The position numbers and the translations under genes are program-made. This document shows, in pieces, positions 44,472 through 55,091 of a DNA stretch of 64,000 nt. Within the stretch, counting starts at the first letter, position 1; the number at the start of each line of letters is the position of its first letter. The notes beneath the pieces are model-generated. The model made no database searches. It saw only the letters and a list, made by a program, of their open reading frames with translations, and was not told the origin of the DNA. The DNA lies in contig NC_089597.1 of assembly GCF_019320115.1 (NCBI RefSeq), positions 124,087,485-124,151,484 of the forward strand. The letters are read 5' to 3'. This DNA is from Miscanthus floridulus (taxonomy: Eukaryota; Streptophyta; Magnoliopsida; Poales; Poaceae).

Positions 44472-45813
44472 TCAGTTGGGGAACCTGCAGTCGCGGCGTA
44501 TCTCGCCGTCGTCCGCCGTGCGGACCCCGACCCTGCCAAGCCTGGCCATCGCGGCGGCGAAGTCGCCGAAGAAGGCGCCCTGGTCGTCGGCGTAGCGCTC
44601 GACGGCGCCGCGGGACCTCGGGTCGGCGTACAGCACCTGGTCGGAGGCCAGGACCCCCATCCCGCCGCGCAGGTTCCGGTAGTACTCGTTGTCGAACCGC
44701 AGCGGCGTCGTGGCGTCCAGGAACGCGAACCCGGCCGGCCCGCCGCCCGGGCAGCTGCCCAGGAGATGCTGCGCGAGCGCCGGGTCCATGGCCGGGTCCG
44801 CGCCCAACCGGTACGCGAAGAAGCCGCACGACGCCGCGCCGATCGTGTGACCCCCTGCTTGCAGAGTTTCAGTACGTAGTGTCACGCAAGAACGGCCGTT
44901 AGCGACGGGCATCACTGCACTGCAGGTGTTCGTTCGCAGGAGTAGTAGGAGTAAACTAAACATGGAATGCATGCATGCTCTTGGCGTGTTCCACTAGCTA
45001 GCAGAACTGACACATTTATATATGCATGTACACGTGCGCGTGGATATGTACCTGAGAGCGCGATCATGTCGGTCTGGTTGAGGCCGAGGCTGGAGAAGAA
45101 GCCGTTGAGCTGGTCGAGGTCGAACGTGCCATGAGGAATCACGACGCTGCCACAAGTCGACACCGTGCCGTCGAACCTGCCCAGCTCCACCTTGTAGTCT
45201 GGCCCTCCGCTCTGCGGCGGCCGGGCGTACGTACGTGTTCACGCGAGAGACAGTCACGATCAACTCGAGAACGAAAGCGATCGAGGAGCATAGCAGAGCA
45301 GCATGCATGGTTCGTTGGTGTTCGCGTGCTTACCAGGAAGACGGAGTCCCTGGCGGCGAGGGCCAGGATGTCGGCGCAGGACACCCTGTTCCGGCACTGC
45401 GGGTCGCTGTCCACCGCTGCCTTGGCGTTCATCACCGTGCTGAACCCCTCCAGCTTCAGCGTCATGCCGTCGGGGCTCCGCCACTCGTCGTCGCCGGCAG
45501 CGTTGATCAGCATCACTGACGCGTCGCAGCCCTTAATTCACAGATCACAAGAGTGGCGGCATGGCATCAATCCTCTGATCGGCGTCAGTAATAATATAAT
45601 CGCACATACCCTGACGGCGCAGTCGTGGAAGAAGAGCCGGAGCGTGGCCGGCGCGGCGAGCGGCGAGAGCGCCACGGACTGCTGCACGGCGCCGCGGACA
45701 ATGCTCTCGAGGTTCGGGCAGACGCCGGCGTAGTAGTCCGGCCTCAGCTCAGCCACCGCCATCGGCGTGAACGCGAGGAGGAAGACGGCGGCCAGGAACT
45801 GGAGGCGCCTCAT
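44472..45813 (-). CDS. Class III peroxidase, secreted
   Basis: Four exons on the minus strand: 45813-45610, 45531-45334, 45211-45052 and 44854-44472. All junctions are GT-AG and in phase, giving 314 codons and TGA. Introns are 78, 122 and 197 bp. Residues 1-21 are a signal peptide (FLAAVFLLAFTPMAVA). The distal haem motif LRLFFHDCAVRGC gives catalytic Arg59 and His63. The proximal ligand is His190 in ALSGGHTIG. The eight conserved cysteines (32, 65, 70, 114, 120, 197, 222, 310) are present and allow the four usual disulphides; Cys154 is extra. The conserved CADILALAARDSV motif is intact. Such enzymes use H2O2 to oxidise phenolics in the wall or vacuole; no C-terminal vacuolar extension is seen. 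High GC at third positions is normal for grass genes. It is complete and likely functional. Confidence 0.96.
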
Positions 45814-45931
45814 GATACTGCCGCTAGGCTCGCTCTTAAGGCTGCTGTTTGTTTACTAATCTCTCTTAAATTAGCTAAAGCCGTTAGGCTGCATGAGCTC
45901 GAGGTGGTTTGCAAGCGATGACAGCGTGGGT

Positions 45932-45938
45932 TTATATA
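45932..45938 (-). promoter_or_regulatory. TATA box of the peroxidase gene
   Basis: tatataa on the minus strand lies about 120 bp upstream of the ATG. Expected transcription start is near 45905, giving a leader of about 90 nt. Confidence 0.65.
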
Positions 45939-45949
45939 GAAGACAAGAG

Positions 45950-46803
45950 GTGGCGTGTGGCATCCCCACGCTATCACCCATTCACCCATTAATTAACCTC
46001 TTGTTTAACAGTTGTAGACAATTGGTCAATGTGAGACTGATGTTGATATCCGTGGTTGATCACAGCTCATGACCTGGGTGTGAGATGATAAAACTGTGGG
46101 TTCTTGATTCTCTCCTCTATTATACTTGCACATATTTGCTTAGTTTATTGCTATATATCTGAAGAGAGATGAAGGATTCTAGGTAACGACTCTGAAAGTC
46201 TGAATGTCCTTTCAGAGCAAAAAGAAGTGTCTGAACTTCTGATGATCTTCAATGTGATTCTTCCGAGTTTTGCAGTGTGCAGGCAGCTCGAGGCAAGGAC
46301 TGTCAAGTATCAACTATGTTGCCAGATTTGTAAATCAGAAAATGAATCGGTTCCTTTGCACCGAAGGATTTCTCTGATCCAATTAAATTCTGCTATACTT
46401 TTCTGAAAACTTGAGAAGTTAGCAGCATGATACTAGTATTGAAGAGAACCGCAGGACCTCATCATAAATCGGCTATTCAAGTAGCCTCCATGAGTTGTTT
46501 AACATAACTAACACATATCATCATCACCATGCATGTGCCAACGTGATGCCAAAGTACGAGCACATAATTTCGGAAGTACTAGTTTTTCTGCAGGACATCA
46601 GACATGGTCAACAACCAATCACCCAACACGTACAAGTTTTGCTGATGGTCAACCCTGTCTTTCTTCACCTCCATGGTAAGTTACAAGTTAGAGCTACTTT
46701 GGAGAAGGAGACCTGACATGCTACCATAGTGAAAAATAATATTTTCTATAAATGTTCAACTAGGAAACTGAGTGAGTACAAGATCACACGATTCGCTTGC
46801 AAA
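45950..46803. other. Peroxidase upstream region, nothing recognised
   Basis: AT-rich noncoding sequence. It may hold promoter elements, but none could be assigned. No transposon ends were seen until the gypsy gag at 46804. Confidence 0.4.
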
Positions 46804-47560
46804 TCATTTGAAGTTTGCCATGATCTTGTCGCGAAGGTTTTTCCAAGAATATACAGATTTGGGCTTGAGCATGGAATAATATGCGAGGGCGTCACCCTCG
46901 GTTATGATGACGAAGCACTTAGCCAACATTGTGTCATTTCCTCCGGCAGAGGCTATGGCTGCCTCAAAGCTCATTATAAACTTGCAGGGGTCCGACTGCC
47001 CATTGAACTTGGGTAGGGATATAGGCTTATAGGTGGTTGGCCATGGTGAATTTTGTAGGCCTTCGGATAAAGGAGATTTGTTGTCTATCGGTTTGGAGGG
47101 GGATGAGGCTAACTGCTGTGCCGAAGACTGGCTGGAGTTGGGGATTTGGATAAAGATTGGCTTGACTTTGTGTGGCTGGTTGGGAGTGGTTGGAGTTGTT
47201 TGACGAGGGAGGATTTGGTTGTAGGCTCTGGATTTCTGCCTGTAGGACAATAATCTGTTGCCTTACCTCTGCTGCTCGCTGGGAGATGAGAGCTGCTCTT
47301 TGATTGGCGGCGAAGGCCGGGCCAACCTATCCCTTCCATGCTGAGCCCTTTGTAGTTCTGCTTGTAGTTGATGGAGTAATTGTTCTAGTGTTGGGTCAGG
47401 GATGGGTTGTTGTTCTTCGGCTAATTGCTGATTTGTTGCAGGTGCATCTTCTTCCTCGACCTCCGCACCTTCCTGAGGCTGAGGGGGATTAGCATACTTA
47501 CTGCCAGTGTTGCGCCTGGGTCTTCCCCGTGCGAAGTCTTTTCTTGTAGCTGGCATTGTG
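46804..47560 (-). pseudogene. Gypsy gag fragment, minus strand
   Basis: The minus strand begins MPATRKDFARGRPRRNTGSK at about 47556 and runs through a Gln/Glu-rich segment and stops and frameshifts at about 47260 and 47110. It reaches the capsid-like LPKFNGQSDPCKFIMSFEAA and EGDALAYYSMLKP motifs, ending at DKIMANFK (about 46806). This is a Retrotrans_gag domain of Ty3-gypsy type. The remainder is lost at 46804. It probably once followed the LTR and primer site at 49592-49969, from which it is now separated by the LTR at 47624-49591. Confidence 0.8.
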
Positions 47561-47623
47561 GGTTTGCATGTGACCTAGCATGGTGGCTTTTTAACCACGT
47601 GGTCACGGGTTTGATCGCCGCGA

Positions 47624-49591
47624 TGAAAGGTCCTAATAGCTAGAAGGAGATGAATATTCTATAAAATTTTCTACAGCAACACTAAACAAAGCGGTTAGAC
47701 AATTATGAGGCGAAGCGAATGTTGTGCTAGCCTACTAAAAATACAAGCCACCTACCACAATTCTAGTATCTATAGTCTCTATGCACACAAAGGGCTATGC
47801 CACTACCACTAAGTTAGTGAGCTCTTAAAGACTAACTAAAGAGCCTCACTAACCACTAGACCCGACACAAGCTAGCTATCAAAACTAATTACACTAAAGA
47901 GCGTAGCAACACTAGAAATATAAGTGCAAGAGAGGGGATGTGATAGTTATACTGCCGTGGCAAGAGATGATTAATCCAATCACAATGAATACCAAGAAAC
48001 CCTCAGGACAAGATGACAAAAGATTTTTCATCGAGGTTCACTTGCTTGCCGGCAAGCTAGTCCCCGTTGTGGTGATTCACTCACTTAGAGGTTCACGTGC
48101 TTATAGGCATCACACGCCTAACCCGCAATCGGGCGCCGCACAACCAACACAAGATGAGGATCACACAAGCCCCGAGCAATCCACTAGAGTAGCTTTTGGC
48201 TCTCTACCGGGGAAAGGTCAAAAACCCCTCACAATCACCATGATCGGAGCCGGAGACAAGCACCTTCCTCCGCTCGACGATCCTCACTGCACCAAGCAGC
48301 CTAGGTGACGGCAACCACCAAGAGAAACAAGCGAATCCTACAGCGAAACACAATCACCAAGTGCCTCTAGATGCAATCACTCAAGCAATGCACTTGGATT
48401 CACTCCCAATCTCACAAAGATGATGAATCAATGATGGAGATGAGTGGGAGGGTTTTGGCTAAGCTCACAAGGTTGCTATGTCAATGCAAATGGCCAAGAG
48501 GGTGAGCTAGAGCCGGCCACACGACTTAAATAGGCGTCCCCTCGAAATAGAGCCGTTGGCTCTCTATCAGCACAGTTTTCGGGGAGATCGGACGCACCGG
48601 TCAAGTTGACTGGATGTAGGACCCCAGCGTCCGGTCCTTGGATTTGCTCCACGTGTCCCCCTTGTTCAACCTCAGCCGCTGATCACTAACGGCTAGTCAG
48701 CCTTCCTCGAGCGGTTAAGTAATGACCGGACACGCCGATCGCGTCAGTTCACGCTCGCGCGCGCCAAGGACATGCCATGACCGGACGCGCCGCTCCTCGC
48801 AACTTCTCGGCGTCAGGTCGAGTCCAGTAAGCATCTAGAGAGGGATTTTGCTGACCGAACGCGTCCATTCACATATGACCGGATGCACCACAGCGTCAGG
48901 TCCTCTCTAGCTCAGCAACGAAGCATACATCAGCGTACGTCATGTTTGACCGGACACAGGCCCTGCGCGTCCGGTCACATTTACTGTGCTGTGTCCGGTC
49001 AATTTCTAGACACAGCCCGAGCGCGCCACCTTCTCTAAAATTGATCGGACGCTCAACCACCGAGTCCGGTCACTTCGAAAGCTGCATCCGATCACTAAAA
49101 ATAGTGTCTCCTCAACTCCAAACTTCACCACCCTTGCTCAAATGTGCTAACCACCAAGTGTTTCACCTTGTACACGTGTGTTAGCATATTTTCACAAATA
49201 TTTTCAAGGGTGTTAGCACTCCACTAGATCCTAATGCATATGCAATGAGTTAGATCATCTAGTGGCACTTTGATAACCATATTTCACGACGAGTTTCACC
49301 CCTCTTAAAAGTACGACCATCGATCCTAAATGTGAGCGCACCCACTAGGTGTCTTGATCACCAAAATAAAATAGCCCTATGAATTTTACCTTTGTCTTGA
49401 GCCCATTTTGTTTTTCTCTTTCTTCTTTTCCAAGCCCGAGCACTTGATCACCACCATGGCTATCACCACCATCATCATGATCTTCATTTGTTCCACCACT
49501 TGGAATAGTGCTACCTATCTCATGATCACTAGAGCAAATAGGTTAGCACATAGGGTTTCATCAATTCACCAAAACCAAACTAGAGCTTTCA
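47624..49591 (-). repeat. Copia-type LTR, probably solo
   Basis: 1,968 bp, on the minus strand TGAAAGCTCTAGTTTGG...TAGGACCTTTCA. The ends resemble those of the 13-kb copia (TGAAAG...CTTTCA), but the family is different. It has a motif array of ccggacgc/gcgtccgg words (about 48577-49085) and a TATTTAA box (48526-48532) downstream on the minus strand. No internal region accompanies it. The flanking 5-mers do not match, so it has lost its target duplication or arose by a rearrangement. Confidence 0.8.
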
Positions 49592-49985
49592 CACAGACGA
49601 CGCTAATGTTGAGATGCGAGGGTCACGACAGGGCGAGATGGGAGCGCGTTGCGGCTCTTCTCTCTGAGCGTCAAAGGCTCTGCTGTGGGGCAGGATCCTT
49701 TTACGAGAAGGGATGCGAATACCGAAGCATAGTCTAGGGTTTCAAGCCAAAGACTCACCCTCCTCTTTCATTGGGGGCCGAGACCATCCTTTTATAGGAT
49801 ACAGTTATATGATTTCATGAGTACAATACTGACCCTATGCCAGCTAAGGCATATCCTATCCCGGTATATTTCCCTATCATGTGTACATCTCCTGAGGGCC
49901 TTAGCATCATTTACATGCTCAATCGCCTTCCCTGTTGGGCCATTATCGAGTTAGGTCCTCGACCCAACAAGCTCCCCCCCATTGA
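49592..49985 (-). repeat. Gypsy LTR flanked by both PPT and PBS
   Basis: The LTR spans 49607-49969 (minus: TGTTGGGTCGAGG...CATCTCAACA, 363 bp) and has a TATAAAAGG box (about 49792). On its minus-strand upstream side is a polypurine tract, caatgggggggagct (about 49985-49970). On its downstream side is a primer-site-like ttagcgtcgtctgtg (49606-49592), as in TAT-type gypsy elements. An LTR bordered by PPT and PBS is the centre of a tandem LTR-element array. Confidence 0.65.
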
Positions 49986-50506
49986 GTCCTCCTAGCTCCG
50001 TTGCTAGGGCCGTGTCTTTGCCTTGACCGAGGTTTCGGCCTTCGACCTCCTCTAGCCACCTTCGCTGTTTTCCCCATGGGTCGAAGGCTCTGTCCTTCGC
50101 CCTTACTCCGCCCTAGCTTTGTGAAATGACTTGATAGATTTGCTTGCATTTCCCTTAGTGAATGATCCAACTTCACAAAGACACCAAATGTTGGTGTGTT
50201 CCGGCTTTTGATGCGGCAAGCGACGCCCAAGAAAAGAACATGGAGAACGGGTCTTCTTTCGAGAAGCATTTTGCTACCATTAGGGCCATGTTCTCTATTA
50301 GTGGTGCACCCCTGGTCACACCACACACGAAAAATATATTAGTAGCATGTGGAAGGTCATCGGATCCAGGCAAAGGCTTCCCCCCTCGGGGGCTCCTTGA
50401 GAGAAGGTTTTAGGACCCTTCACCTCATCATCACAAAAAGATAGATTTTCTTGTTAGTGAACCTTCATGCGCAAGGCATGGCCCCCCAACACTTTCAGGT
50501 AGTTTC
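49986..50506 (-). other. 3' internal remnant of a gypsy element
   Basis: Sequence upstream (minus sense) of the polypurine tract; no pol motif is recognisable and short ORFs lack character. It ends near the MITE at 50507. Confidence 0.4.
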
Positions 50507-50804
50507 ACCTGTTTGGTAGGGCTTTTGCTCCAGCTTCACAAAACTATTTTTCAACTTCTCCTACCAAACAGGTCTGGATAAAATAGCTTCTCCCTAAAAG
50601 CTGTTTTTAGCTCCTCTCATAGCACAAGAACTGAGGTGAAGCTAAAAATACTAGCTTCTCTGAGCTTTCTCTCTGATATCTTTCCTAAAAGTTGTTTTAC
50701 CAAATGTTTTTTGAAAACAGCTTTAGCTTTACTGGTGAAGCTGCTTTACGGAACTTAACTAAAAATTGCTTCACTAGTAAAGCTGAACTGTACCAAATAG
50801 GTCC
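50507..50804. mobile_element. hAT-type MITE (~300 bp)
   Basis: The left end acctgtttggtagggct and the right end agctgaactgtaccaaataggt are approximate inverse complements. The interior has the agctt/aagct-rich composition of grass hAT-type MITEs. No protein coding. A clear 8-bp target duplication was not found. Confidence 0.65.
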
Positions 50805-51070
50805 TTGAAACTCTTAGGTAAAACCGTAAAAGTAAAAGATTTGAGATTTTCTCGGACAAAAACACCTAGAAATTTAACCTAGAAGTACAACCAGTTTGTG
50901 CATACTGATTGTTAAAACTGCAATAACACCTAGAAGTACAACACCTAGAAACTTAACTAACAAAAAAAAAACAGCGCACATTCGATCTTTTCTTTTGTAT
51001 AATCTAGAAGGTGATGTGTTAAAAACTTATAAAAAATGCATCTTCATCGAGTCAACTGCATATGTCCGTT

Positions 51071-51340
51071 CACTACTAGAAATCCTTTGATCTATGATGA
51101 TTTGAGAATGACGATTCAATTTTTGTTCACTGAATAAGGTTAATTAATGACGATTCTACCTTAATCGTCATGGTGTTGGATATGGGCGTTAGCCCCTTCC
51201 TACAACTGTGACGAAGTAAAAACATTCGTCATATAAATGAACAGAGCTTCGTCATTGAAGTAAAACTATAGAGTTTCACACTTTAGGCCCCACCTATCAG
51301 ATAATGCTCTTCGTCACAAAAGTGGGGTTCTTAAAAAATG
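51071..51340 (+). mobile_element. CACTA-type end fragment
   Basis: CACTACTAGAAATCCTTTGA at 51071 is a typical CACTA terminus. It is followed by alternating subterminal words gacgattc and tcgtcat/ttcgtca at about 51110, 51155, 51170, 51230 and 51310. No matching right terminus or transposase was found within the next kilobase. Confidence 0.65.
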
Positions 51341-51344
51341 TGCG

Positions 51345-51420
51345 GTGTCTAGGAATCGAACCCGACACCTACTAGTTCAGAACCGAGTTGGCTTACCATT
51401 GGAGCACTAGCAAGAATGCG
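51345..51420 (-). other. tRNA-like segment (A/B-box-like)
   Basis: The minus strand reads tagtgctccaatggtaag, then after ~30 nt ggttcgattcctagacacc. The second word is a good Pol III B box (GGTTCGATTCC) and the first a weak A box, with tRNA-like spacing. The T-arm stem is mismatched and there is no complete acceptor stem, so this is at most a tRNA-derived relic or SINE head. Confidence 0.3.
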
Positions 51421-51764
51421 TAAACCTACAAAGCATGCGCCGAACGACGGTGGAGCATGACTTGGCATTGAGGCAGACATGGCCGCATGGAGCGATGGTG
51501 GATTTGGGCCAGAGGGCCAGGTTTGGCGTGGGACAACGTTAACGCAAAACGCATGACCCATCGTCTTCCTCATGATGCCCTTCTCCTGTCTTCTTCTCTC
51601 TCTTCTGTGCCCCTCCTCCACCGCCTCTTCCCCGCCCTCCATCGCTGGCGACAACCGCTGGCTCCTGCTACCTCACTGCGCCTCCCACCTCTATCTTTTG
51701 TTTCGTATAAATCTAGAAGCTATTGTGTTAAAAGCTTAAAAATACTTAAGTCTAGTGCATATGT

Positions 51765-51938
51765 TTCGAGCACCACTTCACGTTTGGGACTGCTCCCCTC
51801 CACATTTTTCAACTCCGCTCCACGTTTTTTAGCCAAACAAGTTTAGCTCCACGCACTCTGCTCGAGAAAAAAAACTTTAGGTTTTTTGTGGAGCTGCTCC
51901 ACGGTGAAGTTTATGAAGCAGTGCCAAACACGACCTAA
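51765..51938. mobile_element. Short hAT-type MITE
   Basis: cacttcacgtttgggactgc on the left and gcagtgccaaacacgacc on the right are approximate inverse repeats around a ctccac-rich core of ~170 bp. This is typical of small non-autonomous hAT elements; it has no coding. Confidence 0.5.
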
Positions 51939-51989
51939 GGACTTGCTGCATAATAGCACATGAGACACATACTATTCAGTTCCAGTCCT

Positions 51990-54165
51990 TTTTCCTCTCC
52001 TATTTTGTGGGTCAAGAAGAAACCGTGAGGTTTTCATCTAAATTTTTAGCGTTTAAATGCTTTGCAATAAAAACAAGTACACCTTACCTATTATTGATGA
52101 AATTCTCAATGAACTGTGTGGTACTTGTTGGTTCACTAATCTGGACATGTGAAGTGGCTTCAATCAGATCAAACTTCTACAAAGAGAAGAATACAAAACA
52201 ACATTCCAGACACATAACTATGGTTTTTAGTATAAAGTCATGCCTTATGGGCTAACAAGTGGTCCTTCTACTTTCTAGGGGATCATGAATGACATTTTGC
52301 ACCTCTCCTAAGAAAATGTGGTTGTCTGATCTTTATCGATGACATCCTCACATACAGCTAGACTCGGGAAGACCATCTTCATCATATTCGTCAAGTTTTT
52401 CTCATTATGCAAAAACATAACTTCAAGGTAAGTTGTCCAAGTGCCATTTTGCCCAACGACAACTACTTATCTTGGTTATGTTATAAAAAAGTCAAGTGTC
52501 TCTACCGATCCATCCAAAGTTTTGGTGTAAAAAACTGACCTTAACACACCCATGTCAATGAACTTCATAGTTTGTTAGGTATGGATGGAGATTATAGAAA
52601 TTTTGTGCACCATTGTGGATTACTCAATAAGCTCCTTACCAGTTGCTTAGAAGGGCAAAATGTTCATAAGGACTACAGTCCAACAACAAGCTTTTCAAAC
52701 ACTGAAAGATGAATTTGCACCTATCCTAGCTCTCCCAGATTTTTTCCAAACCCTTTGTCATAGAAACTGATGCATTGGACAAATGTGTTGGCACTTCCAT
52801 GCAACAAGATAGAGACCCCGTTGCATTTGTTAGTACATATTTGGGTGTTAAGTCACAAGGCCTATCCACATACAAGGAGTGCTTGGCTATGTACTTGTTG
52901 TTGTACATTGGATATCTTATCTATGACCTGCCGAATTCATCACCAAAACATATCAGAAAAGCTTAGTCCACCTAGAAGGCCAAAGAATATACACAACTTG
53001 GCAAGGCAATAGCCAAACTCATGGGTATGCATTACAAAAATCTTTACAAGAAAGGCCAATAAAATCGAGTAGCCAATGCCTTGCCCAGAGTGCCTCATGC
53101 TCCTATTCATGACATGCCTAGTATTTTTGTCATCCAACCTTAGTGGTTCAAGATAGTTGATGACTCTTATCCAACAGATGAACAAGCTACCAAATTGTTA
53201 AGTGAATTAGGTATCTCTTCACACAGTGGCAATTATACTCTACCAAATTTAAATGGCCTTATTCATTAGAAGAATCGCATATGGATTGGGGTTAACACTA
53301 CATTTCAATGCAAGATAACTTGTACATTGCACAGTAGTGCTACTGTGGGTCATTCAGGCTATGAAGTGACTTACAAATGTGTTAAACGTATTTTTGATTG
53401 GCCCAAACTAAGTCCACCATTCAATCATTAGTTGCTCAATGCAGTACCTATCGACAAGATAAGTCAGAGAGGGCAACCTATCCTGGACTTCTCTCACCAT
53501 TACTGGTGCTTGATATTGCTTGGCAAGTAGTGACACTAGACTTCATTGAGGATCTTCCATGATCATCTTCTTATAATTGTATCCTAATGGTCGTCAACAA
53601 GTTCTCTTGGTATTTTCATTCCCTTCCTCTAGCTCACCCTTTTAATGCCTTATAAGTGGCCTAGCTCCTACATGCACACATATTTAAATTACATGGTCTT
53701 GATCCCTTTGCCATAGTGTCTGATAGCGACAAAGTTTTTATGGGTTTAGTTTAGTAAGAGCTTTTTCATCTTATTGGCACTGAGCTACACATGAGCTCAT
53801 CGTGCCATCCATTTGTGAAATAGTGCTTGGAAATCTATCTCTATTTCTTTGTGCACGCTTGTCTTGAAGTGCTCACAATGGTTATCTTTAACCAAGTTTC
53901 AATACACTTGATACCACTCAACTCTAGGTACTACACCATTGGCTATTTTATATGGTCACGAACGTAATCAACTCAGCATTTAGGGGATTAGGGCTTGTCA
54001 AATTCCTAATATTAGACTCTATAGAAGGATAGACTCTCATGCAAAAACTACTCCATCAACATAGAGCTCAGAAGTGCATGAAACTTCAGGCAGATAAGCA
54101 CTAAGTTGTGTCTTTGTTGTTGGTGATTTCGCTTATCTCAAGCTACAGCCCAAAACCAATGCCAT
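51990..54165 (+). pseudogene. Decayed Ty3-gypsy pol (RT-RH-INT)
   Basis: Motifs appear in order across all three forward frames. RT: ELLDELVGS-like and HNYGF...MPYGL (about 52085-52260), then a FIDDIL-like site (about 52335). RNase H: FVIETDAL and TYKECLAMYLLL (about 52755-52900). Integrase: the H/C finger (about 53330-53450), then FSHHYW, LDFIEDLP (about 53540) and SDSDKVF (about 53720). The tail resembles the segment before a chromodomain (KLQADKH, GDFAYLKLQPKT; about 54085-54160). There are dozens of stops and frameshifts. It was a gypsy polyprotein replicating by reverse transcription; this copy is long dead. Confidence 0.8.
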
Positions 54166-55091
54166 GGTCGATGCTTGCCACTGACCTCATGTACACCATT
54201 TTTAGTTCTCTCTACTACTATACTAACAACCATGCATCCATCATGTGCTGCGAGTGGTACATCGTCGCCTTCAACAACTTGTGCCCCCACACCTATGCTG
54301 AGGATCCCTTCTCTATCAGTAGTGTTCATCGCCTAGTATTTGAGGGTTTCCTCTACCTGCTACCTCTGACACCCTACCACCTCTCAATAGTCGCCTACAC
54401 TCCTATTGTCGATCATAGCATCCACCGCGTCCCTTGTCTTTGCCGATCCAGTCATGGACAACTTCATTAACTCTGCCTTCCACCTTGTCACCACCGTTCC
54501 TCTACCTATTTGGCAAGGACATGTGCTACCTTGATGGGTTTCTAGAGGATGTGCGCATCACTCAATTCTTTGGCTTCTTCCCCATAGGCTAGGTGGCGTT
54601 CACGCTCGACATGTGGTGTGGCCACTATATCAACATCAAAACTAGTGACCGTGTGAACCTCGTTGACCTCCTGGTTGACCTCATCCGTTGTGCAGCTCCA
54701 GTATGCGATTGCGTTGTGGCAAATGATGTGCACCTTGCCTTTGGAGGGGAATGCTAGGATTTGATCTACTTCAGGGGTCATCTCCACAGTGGGTTCTACA
54801 TACTTAATAGCTAGGAGCAACTCGTGTTGCGCTTATTTTTTTAGTATTAACTCCCGATCGGTTTTGTTTGGCCTGAGGGTCTCGATAGGGAGATGCTGGA
54901 GATGAAGCACCTCTATGAGAGGCTCACAGTCAGAGCCAATGCATTCAATCAAGCCAAATTCATGGTCGACGGGTACTCATATGCCGAAAGGTCATACTCC
55001 AAGTCATCAAGTCCATTGAAGAAGACTATGGATGAGGCCTGGGAAGATCTTTTGGAGTGCCACGACGAGGTCGTAGAGAAGATGAAGCTGA

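Larger units (their letters stand above)
50993..51763. repeat. ~70-bp direct repeats around a CACTA fragment
   Basis: 50993-51064 (gtataatctagaaggtgatg ... gcatatg) and 51695-51763 (gtataaatctagaagctatt ... gcatatg) are diverged copies in the same orientation. They enclose the CACTA-like end at 51071, the tRNA-like segment and a short GC-rich ORF. They could be a segmental duplication or two copies of one terminal repeat. Confidence 0.55.

Noticed and set aside
51345..51420. Functional tRNA gene
   Set aside because: A good B-box-like word exists, but the T-stem is mismatched, the A box is weak and there is no seven-base acceptor stem or CCA-proximal pairing.
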